Shown here in pieces: positions 33,718 to 39,063 of a stretch of 39,063 bases of DNA. Each line of letters begins with the position of its first letter. Position 1 is the stretch's first letter. Origin of the DNA: Deltaproteobacteria bacterium (GTDB lineage: Bacteria; Desulfobacterota; DSM-4660; Desulfatiglandales; Desulfatiglandaceae); contig QMLQ01000003.1 of NCBI GenBank assembly GCA_003646815.1, positions 1 to 39,063 on the forward strand. Reading direction: 5' to 3'. The notes under the pieces were generated by a model, which had not been told where the DNA came from, did no database searches, and saw only the letters and a list, made by a program, of their open reading frames with translations. A program made the translations under genes and the position numbers.

Positions 33718-35085
33718 ATGAATTTCCAAGCGTTGTTTCAGCCAAAAACTATGGCGGTCATCGGTGTATCACTCAATAACGACCAGCACCCGGCCAACGT
33801 CGTCTTTAACAAGAATCATCTCCGGTATCCGGTCAAAGTCTCTGCGGTCAACCCCAAAGGTGGTTCATTACAAGGGGAACCCGTGTTCAAAAGAATATCG
33901 GACATCCCTCAAAAGATTGACCTTGCCGTGATTGCGGCACGGGCGGACCATGTGCCTGAAATTCTTTCCCAATGCATCGCGGCCGGAGTAGGTGGGGCGG
34001 CGGTCATATCCGGCGGTTTTGCGGAAACCGGCCGCACCGACCTGCAAGATGCCCTGGTTTCCATGGCCAGAAAGGCTGATTTCCCTTTTATCGGACCCAA
34101 CTGCCTGGGGATTTACGCCCCCACCATTGTTGATTCCTTTTTTCTCCCCATTGAACGTATGGTCAGACCTGACCCGGGAAACGTGGCCGTTGTCAGTCAA
34201 AGCGGGGGCATCCTGGTGGACCAGATGCTCAAGTTCAAGGAAGAAGGTATCGGGCTTTCCCTGGGCGTCAGTATCGGGAACAAGGCCATGGTAAGAGAAA
34301 TAGATCTCCTCAAATACCTGGAGAAAGACCCTGCCACAAAAGTGATTGCATTTTATGTTGAAGGATTTGCCAAGGGCGAAGGCCGCGACTTTGTTCTTGC
34401 CGCATCCCGATGCCCGAAACCGGTTATCGTTATCAAGTCCGGCAAGACCCCGGGGGGGAGCCGCGCGGTCTCGAGCCACACGGCATCCCTTGCCGGAGAC
34501 TATGAAGTCTTCTCCCAGGTTCTTGCGCAAATGGGCGTGGTGGAGGCCAGGGATGAACTTGAATTGATTTCCTTTTGTGAATCCCTGAGCTGCTATCAGA
34601 AACCCGTTGAAGGCAAGATAGGAATTATCACCGGCAGTGGCGGACACGGCGCCATGGCAGTGGATGTCTGTTCGGCTCACGGGCTGCTTGTCCCCGGTCT
34701 TGAAACCCGGGAGCAGGAAAAGATCCGGGAAGATCTATCCAGGAGTATCAAGACAATTGCCTCTCTCGGCAACCCCATTGACTTGACCGGCAGTGCCGTG
34801 GACGAAGATTTTGTTTCCACTGCACGGCACCTGAGCACCATTCCGGAGATAGACTGTGTCCTGATGCTTCTTCTCCCGTATCTCCCGGGCATTACCTCCG
34901 ACCTTGGTGCCAGGCTGAGCAGTATCTACCAAAAAGAAGGAAAGGCTTTGATTGCCTATGTGCCGCACGTTGAAAAATTCAGGATGCTCATTGAAGGATT
35001 TGAACTAAATGGGGTCCCCGTCTCCCATTCCATTGAAGCTGCCGTGCTTATGGCCGAGGCGTTAAGGAGATGTCAGCCATGCTGA
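33718..35085 (+). CDS. ADP-forming acyl-CoA synthetase, alpha (CoA-binding) subunit
   Basis: This subunit binds CoA and carries the phospho-His relay of NDP-forming acetate/acyl-CoA ligases, which make ATP from acyl-CoA. The 455-aa product has an N-terminal CoA-binding Rossmann domain (MAVIGVSLNNDQHPANVVFNK), the succinyl-CoA-ligase-like part with IGPNCLG and VSQSGG (160-164), and the phosphorylated His at H254 in SSHTASLAG. A third domain includes GSGGHGAMAVD. AAAGGAG lies before the ATG at 33718. The frame is open upstream into ubiB, but that is not coding. It overlaps the beta-subunit gene by seven bases. Confidence 0.92.
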   Translation: MNFQALFQPKTMAVIGVSLNNDQHPANVVFNKNHLRYPVKVSAVNPKGGSLQGEPVFKRISDIPQKIDLAVIAARADHVPEILSQCIAAGVGGAAVISGGFAETGRTDLQDALVSMARKADFPFIGPNCLGIYAPTIVDSFFLPIERMVRPDPGNVAVVSQSGGILVDQMLKFKEEGIGLSLGVSIGNKAMVREIDLLKYLEKDPATKVIAFYVEGFAKGEGRDFVLAASRCPKPVIVIKSGKTPGGSRAVSSHTASLAGDYEVFSQVLAQMGVVEARDELELISFCESLSCYQKPVEGKIGIITGSGGHGAMAVDVCSAHGLLVPGLETREQEKIREDLSRSIKTIASLGNPIDLTGSAVDEDFVSTARHLSTIPEIDCVLMLLLPYLPGITSDLGARLSSIYQKEGKALIAYVPHVEKFRMLIEGFELNGVPVSHSIEAAVLMAEALRRCQPC

Positions 35086-35762
35086 AAAAAGAGATAACTG
35101 AAATCCTGGAGGCATCAAGGCAAAATGGGTGGGTTCTTGAACCCGATGCCAAGGCACTGCTGCGCTCATACGGAATTGGTGTTCCCCGGTTTGTGTGTGC
35201 CGTTGGTATGGAGGAGGCACTCCAGTTTGTCCTGGAGCACGGTTTTCCGGTGGTCGCCAAAATAGTTTCCCCGAAAATTCTCCATAAATCAGATGTGGGG
35301 GGAGTTGTCCCAGGGATTGAGAGCGATGAACAGCTCCATGACACTTGGGAGCGATTCAGTAAAATGGAGGCGTTTGCAGGCATGCTCGTGGAAGAGATGG
35401 GCTTTGGGAGGGAGCTGATGATCGGAGCCAAGGTTGATGAACAGTTCGGTCCGATTATCCTTTTCGGGATGGGGGGCACGGAAGTGGAAATTTATAGGGA
35501 CACCGTGTTGAGGATGGCTCCCCTGCAGGAAAAGGACGTCTCTTCCATGATCAAGAACCTCAAGGCTCATCAGCTCCTGGAAGGATTCCGGGGATCAAAA
35601 CCGGTCAACAAGGAGGCCTTAACAAAGGCACTCCTTGCCTTTTCCGACCTGGTCATGGATGTCCACGAATCCATTGAATCCATTGACCTGAATCCCGTCC
35701 TCTGTTCCCCGGAAAAATGCGTGGTGGCAGACGCGAGGATCATGTTGAGAAAACCGGATTAG
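35079..35762 (+). CDS. ADP-forming acyl-CoA synthetase, beta (ATP-grasp) subunit
   Basis: This 227-aa ATP-grasp subunit pairs with the alpha subunit to form an NDP-forming acyl-CoA synthetase. It has LRSYGIGVPRF, the VAKIVSPKILHKSDVGGV motif with conserved H69-K70, EEMGFGRELMIGAKVDEQFGPIILFGMGG and the terminal ESIDLNPV. These match the beta subunit of acetyl-CoA synthetase (ADP-forming) of archaea and some anaerobes. AAGGAG sits nine bases before ATG 35079 and directly abuts ATG 35070, so 35079 is preferred. It overlaps the next convergent gene by four bases. Confidence 0.92.
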   Translation: MLKKEITEILEASRQNGWVLEPDAKALLRSYGIGVPRFVCAVGMEEALQFVLEHGFPVVAKIVSPKILHKSDVGGVVPGIESDEQLHDTWERFSKMEAFAGMLVEEMGFGRELMIGAKVDEQFGPIILFGMGGTEVEIYRDTVLRMAPLQEKDVSSMIKNLKAHQLLEGFRGSKPVNKEALTKALLAFSDLVMDVHESIESIDLNPVLCSPEKCVVADARIMLRKPD

Positions 35763-36268
35763 TCTTCCACAACCTTGGTACCGGCCATCTTGTCTCCCAG
35801 CCTGATTCCTTGTTCGTCAGAAAAAATCTTGACCAGCTCAATGATGGCAATGACAAAACAGCCGATCCCGATCAGGATGTCAAGGATCCATCCGATAACC
35901 GGGATAAAAAGGAGAAACATCATGATCGGCCCGAGCGCGAACATCCAGTTTCTCTTTGCAGAGGTGGCATAATCAATCCTCCCGGGCGATCCTTCGGTTT
36001 TCACCACAGAGAGCTTCAGGAATTTCTTGCCGATACTCTTGTATTCGAGGGCCTCGATTGGCAAGGCATCGCGGAAGAGCATGTAAAGCGCACCGATAAT
36101 TCCTCCCACAAACGGAATAAACCCCACGATCATGGTGGCCACACCATCTATGACTATGGCAATGATCCGTTTCACCGGGTCAGCCTTTGTTTGTGTGGCA
36201 TTGGGGGGATTAACTTCGGGGGGTTTCGGGGGTGCTGTTCCTGGCTGGCCGTTTCCTGCTTCATTCAT
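35759..36268 (-). CDS. RDD-family membrane protein
   Basis: This 169-aa protein has a Pro-rich soluble N-terminus (about residues 1-30), then an RDD-type membrane domain: KRIIAIVIDGVATMIVGFIPF, YKSIGKKFLKLSVV, a second pair of helices, and the closing GIRLGDKMAGTKVV. RDD proteins are mostly of unknown function; some are ion antiporters. GGGAGGAG precedes the ATG. It converges on the ACS beta gene and shares four bases with it. Confidence 0.85.
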   Translation of the reverse strand: MNEAGNGQPGTAPPKPPEVNPPNATQTKADPVKRIIAIVIDGVATMIVGFIPFVGGIIGALYMLFRDALPIEALEYKSIGKKFLKLSVVKTEGSPGRIDYATSAKRNWMFALGPIMMFLLFIPVIGWILDILIGIGCFVIAIIELVKIFSDEQGIRLGDKMAGTKVVED

Positions 36269-36392
36269 GAGTTCTCCTCCCTCTCAAGTAGATACTCCGG
36301 TTTCCGCCAACAGTCCTTTCAACAAATCAGGAACGCAGTATAGAAAAACACCTCATACATGTCAAGGCAGGATGACCTGCTCTTTTCATCGC

Positions 36393-37061
36393 CTACCACG
36401 CTTCCTGATCGATAGTGGAATCTATGAGAATCGTTATATTGAGATAGGTATCGTTGAGGCCGATATCCTCCATGGACACCCGTACTTCAGTCCCATGCCG
36501 CACATGGGGAGGCACACTCAGGGAAAAGTGCCTTTCCTCCTGGACCCTTCCATATCCGTGGCACACCGGGCAGAAAAAACCATTCCACATTCCACGGGCC
36601 CCACACCGTGGACAGGGCTCAATGACCGGGACCGTCATGGGGATGAGACCGCCCCGTGTTGCCTCGGCAGGAGAAAGGATGGCTTCAACATAGAGGTCTT
36701 TTCCTCTCTGTTCCCTTCTTTTAAAAAAACCGGGCAGGAACCCGGAGAAAAAATCATCCACAGGAGAAAACAGGGAGTCTATCTCATGAAGAAAGGAAGA
36801 CCTTTGCCTCACGACCTCAGGTAGATTTGATATCCTCAGCCTTGAGCCTTTCTTTTCAAGTTCCTGGTCATATCTTTTTCGGGATGCCTCATCGGCCAGA
36901 GTTTCATAGGCCTCCTTTATCTCCAGGAACTTTTCCCGGTCTTCCGCAGACCCTCCTGTGTCAGGATGGTATTTCTTTGCAATCCTCCTGTACGCCCTCT
37001 TGATTTTTTCCAGGTTCGCGTCTTTACTGACCCCGAGAACGATATAGTAATCCCTTGCCAT
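36393..37061 (-). CDS. J-domain protein with one two-pair zinc cluster
   Basis: This 222-aa DnaJ-like co-chaperone has a canonical J domain (residues 1-68) with HPD at 32-34, which stimulates DnaK. A short linker with [15 protein letters not shown] follows, then a shortened client-binding part that holds only four zinc cysteines, C150, C153, C164 and C167 (CPRC...CPVC). A full DnaJ has eight. The C-terminal region ([27 protein letters not shown]) is a single beta domain in place of two. No dnaK or grpE is near. AAGGAAGTGAG lies before the ATG. Confidence 0.87.
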   Translation of the reverse strand: MARDYYIVLGVSKDANLEKIKRAYRRIAKKYHPDTGGSAEDREKFLEIKEAYETLADEASRKRYDQELEKKGSRLRISNLPEVVRQRSSFLHEIDSLFSPVDDFFSGFLPGFFKRREQRGKDLYVEAILSPAEATRGGLIPMTVPVIEPCPRCGARGMWNGFFCPVCHGYGRVQEERHFSLSVPPHVRHGTEVRVSMEDIGLNDTYLNITILIDSTIDQEAW

Positions 37062-37227
37062 GATCTCACTTCCTTTCGAAGCCGGCCTATTTCGAATTCC
37101 CCACTTTCGGCTTTTTGCGAAGTCAATCTAACAAGTTATTCTTATCTCCATTCTCGCCTGCATGAAAAATAATTCCTCACCACCATTTGTCAACAATAGT
37201 ACTTTACCCGCCACGACGTCAGCCGGA

Positions 37228-37256
37228 TTGACCATCCATAAATAATACTATAAAGT
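37228..37256 (+). promoter_or_regulatory. candidate sigma-70 promoter upstream of the DUF1614 gene
   Basis: TTGACC (37228-37233) is followed after 15 bases by TATAAA (37249-37254), or after 17 bases by TAAAGT (37251-37256). It lies about 55-80 bases before the ATG in the only long gap between these divergent genes. This is a sequence match only. Confidence 0.35.
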
Positions 37257-37310
37257 GAAAAAATCGGTTCCATTTTATCCGCACCATTTGATTATCCTCA
37301 AGGAGATATC

Positions 37311-37991
37311 ATGTTCTTCGGCCCTCTTGCGTTTATATTTATCTTATTGTTCTTTTTCTACATCGTGTTTTTCTTCTTCATGGTCCAGATTAACTTGATT
37401 GCCCTGGCGTTTACGAAAATCGGTATTCCGAGCGAATATGTATTTACCGCCCTGTTTTTTTCCCTTGTCGGGAGTTTTATAAACATTCCCATAAAAAAGA
37501 TACCTCAGCACACCATGACTGATGAGACAATGGTCCGTTTCTTTGGCTCCAGGTACAGGATCCCGAACTGGCAAAAAATGGAGACCGTCCTTGCAGTTAA
37601 TGTTGGAGGTGCGGTTATTCCGGTCCTCATATCAATCTATCTACTTTTCAAAACCGGCCTCTGGGGAAGGGCGGCCATAGCAACTGCCATCATCACCATG
37701 GTTACCTACCGCTTTGCAAAGCCGATCAAGGGCGTCGGCATTGCTCTTCCCGCTTTTTTACCCCCTGTTCTCGCTGCACTCATTTCCGTTTTTGTGGCCT
37801 ACCACGGCGCACCGGTTGTAGCGTACATTTCCGGGACCATCGGCACCTTGATTGGAGCGGACATCCTTAACCTGAGAAAAATAGGAAACTTAGGTGCCCC
37901 ACTGGTTTCCATAGGCGGCGCTGGAACCTTTGATGGAATCTTTCTCAACGGAATCATTGCCGTCCTTCTGGCCGTTTTTCTGTCAGCTTAG
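37311..37991 (+). CDS. DUF1614 family membrane protein
   Basis: This 226-aa polytopic membrane protein has six or more hydrophobic segments, recognised as DUF1614. Visible family features are ALFFSLVGSFINIPI, VNVGGAVIPVLISIYL, YISGTIGTLIGADILNL and a closing SIGGAGTFDGIFLNGIIAVLLA with a conserved GGAGTFDGIFL. The polar residues inside helices (D, N, T) suggest a transporter or membrane enzyme, but the function is not known. CAAGGAG lies before the ATG. It is divergent from the J-domain gene. Confidence 0.85.
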   Translation: MFFGPLAFIFILLFFFYIVFFFFMVQINLIALAFTKIGIPSEYVFTALFFSLVGSFINIPIKKIPQHTMTDETMVRFFGSRYRIPNWQKMETVLAVNVGGAVIPVLISIYLLFKTGLWGRAAIATAIITMVTYRFAKPIKGVGIALPAFLPPVLAALISVFVAYHGAPVVAYISGTIGTLIGADILNLRKIGNLGAPLVSIGGAGTFDGIFLNGIIAVLLAVFLSA

Positions 37992-38129
37992 GAAGAACTT
38001 GGATCCCTGATGAACCTTTCCTCCTGTTTGCCCATTTCATCAAATCCGCCCGAGAAAGAACTTTTCTTTCCCTAAAAAATGCTTATTATACTACCGTAGC
38101 AAAAAATTCAAAACGGCGGAAAAACGGTT

Positions 38130-38960
38130 ATGCGATTTCTTCTTTATAATATCCGCTATGCAGCGGGGATTGGGAGGCAATTCCACCTTCCGGTGCCATA
38201 CAGCGGGTATTTCAAACACACAAATGGTAATCTGAAAAAGATTGTAGAGTTCATAAAGTCGATGAACCCGGATATCATCGGATTGATCGAAGTGGACAGC
38301 GGGTCTTTCCGATCTGAAAAAAACAATCAGGCACAGGCCATCGCCTGGGCTCTGCAACATCAGCATGTCTTTCAGACAAAATATTCCACCTCTTCCATGG
38401 CCCGGAAGATGCCCCTGCTCAACAAACAGGGAAATGCCGTCTTGACAAACCAGGAAATTGTGGCCCAGCGATTTCACTATTTCCAAAACGGGGTAAAACG
38501 CCTTGTCATTGAACTGGAACTGGAAAACTGCACCATCTTTCTCGTGCATCTCTCCATCAAGTTCCGTCACCGGCAATATCAGTTGCAGGATCTCTATGGC
38601 ATGCTCAAAAATATCAAAAAGCCCGTCATTGTTGCCGGAGATTTCAACGTGTTGCGCGGCACCCGGGAACTGGAGTTGTTTCTGGCCGCCACGGGCCTCC
38701 ACAATGCCAACAGAAACGGTGAGCCCTCTCACCCCAGCCGAGCCCCCCGCCGGCAGCTGGATTATATCTTCCACAGTCCGGAGATACACATCACCGGTTT
38801 CCAGATTCCCCAGATTACCTTGTCCGATCACACACCGCTGATATGTGATTTTGAGATCAGCAAATCCTCTCGGGACCCTCTATTGCGTGCTCCCCGTTTA
38901 CCCGGTGCAACCACTTCATATCCCAGAGTTGGAGGTTCTCATGAAAAAAACGGATTTTAA
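38130..38960 (+). CDS. endonuclease/exonuclease/phosphatase family protein
   Basis: This 276-aa protein has the EEP (DNase I-like) fold. Catalytic elements are LLYNIRYAAG at the start (N7), IGLIEVDSG (metal Glu), the late VAGDFNVLRG (D and N) and SDHTPLICDF (D and H). Substrates of this family range from DNA to lipids and sugar phosphates; there is no signal peptide, so it is probably cytoplasmic. The start is ATG at 38130. The tail after about residue 245 is short, Pro/Arg-rich and probably non-conserved, and it overlaps the next gene by 20 bases. Confidence 0.88.
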   Translation: MRFLLYNIRYAAGIGRQFHLPVPYSGYFKHTNGNLKKIVEFIKSMNPDIIGLIEVDSGSFRSEKNNQAQAIAWALQHQHVFQTKYSTSSMARKMPLLNKQGNAVLTNQEIVAQRFHYFQNGVKRLVIELELENCTIFLVHLSIKFRHRQYQLQDLYGMLKNIKKPVIVAGDFNVLRGTRELELFLAATGLHNANRNGEPSHPSRAPRRQLDYIFHSPEIHITGFQIPQITLSDHTPLICDFEISKSSRDPLLRAPRLPGATTSYPRVGGSHEKNGF

Positions 38961-39063
38961 TATCAATCAAAAGGAACCAGACCTGCATGTCAATACGCCC
39001 CCGGAAAAGAAGCTCTGGCAGAAACAGGGACCATTCTCCCTCTGGTATTTTATCATTATGTTC
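38941..39063 (+). CDS. 5' end of a gene cut by the window edge, possibly ftsH
   Basis: The reading frame is open from ATG 38941 to the window end (41 codons). GGAGG five bases upstream supports the start. The visible part is a polar leader (KKTDFNINQKEPDLHV) followed by a basic stretch and the start of a membrane helix (SLWYFIIMF). This is the N-terminal layout of the FtsH membrane AAA+ protease, but it is too short to prove. Confidence 0.4.
   Translation, partial: MKKTDFNINQKEPDLHVNTPPEKKLWQKQGPFSLWYFIIMF

Noticed and set aside
33868-34680. 270-aa minus-strand open frame
   Set aside because: It is opposite the ACS alpha subunit gene, whose motifs are complete.
38091-38831. 246-aa minus-strand open frame
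   Set aside because: It is antisense to the EEP-family gene, which carries the catalytic motifs.
1-39063. CRISPR arrays, tRNA or rRNA genes, prophage or IS transposase genes
   Set aside because: No regular spaced repeats, cloverleaf-like segments or transposase/integrase motifs were seen on reading; this was done by eye, without tRNAscan or similar tools.

Overview
The window looks like chromosomal DNA of a Gram-negative, probably anaerobic bacterium of the deltaproteobacterial (Desulfobacterota) type. This is an inference from gene content and protein style. The pointers are an ADP-forming acyl-CoA synthetase, nickel-handling genes (CooT, HypE), lipid A/undecaprenyl-phosphate sugar machinery and DUF3842. 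There is no 16S or other decisive marker. Gene density is very high. I see no prophage, CRISPR array, tRNA, rRNA or transposase gene.

Layout. (1) 144-3732: dusB, a fused IspH-UbiA gene and a family 2 glycosyltransferase, joined by 4-base overlaps. (2) 3768-5009, minus strand: DUF3842, CooT and an MBL-fold hydrolase, a nickel-linked mini-operon. (3) 5146-11797, the replication/partition neighbourhood: plsY, parAB (minus) with a perfect parS at 7461-7476, hypE, ddl, and a divergent dnaA followed by a small membrane protein. (4) 11856-16710: a small orphan gene, a 2-hydroxyacid dehydrogenase, a FecR-domain secreted protein with a very basic tail, DedA and a PAP2 phosphatase. (5) 16967-20966: a SNase-like secreted protein, then GT2, LAB_N protein and GT39 (a lipid-linked sugar donor/transfer module), then a convergent second PAP2. 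(6) 21334-35762: one long plus-strand run with an ICMT-like methyltransferase, HtrA protease, OmpR-type response regulator and kinase, cardiolipin synthase, M16 protease, metallophosphoesterase, a ParB-like/Lrp fusion, DUF202, UbiB/ABC1 kinase and both halves of an ADP-forming acyl-CoA synthetase. (7) 35759-39063: RDD protein and a J-domain protein (minus), a DUF1614 membrane protein, an endonuclease/exonuclease/phosphatase-family protein and the 5' end of a gene that may be ftsH.

The genes suggest three themes: envelope building and quality control (plsY, ddl, PAP2 x2, GT module, Cls, HtrA plus two-component system, M16, DedA, FecR protein); chromosome replication and segregation (DnaA, ParA, ParB, parS); and anaerobic metal/energy metabolism (CooT, HypE, ADP-forming ACS).

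The main non-coding signal is a dispersed palindromic repeat. One full copy (20977-21159) is a long imperfect hairpin with 19/21-matching arms. Shorter or half copies lie at 11795-11860, 13151-13236 and 15261-15282, and one of them supplies the stop codons of two convergent genes. The most unusual proteins are the divergent DnaA, the IspH-UbiA fusion and the ParB-like/Lrp fusion coupled to a phosphoesterase. I did not find a defence island or a wholly unknown multi-gene system.
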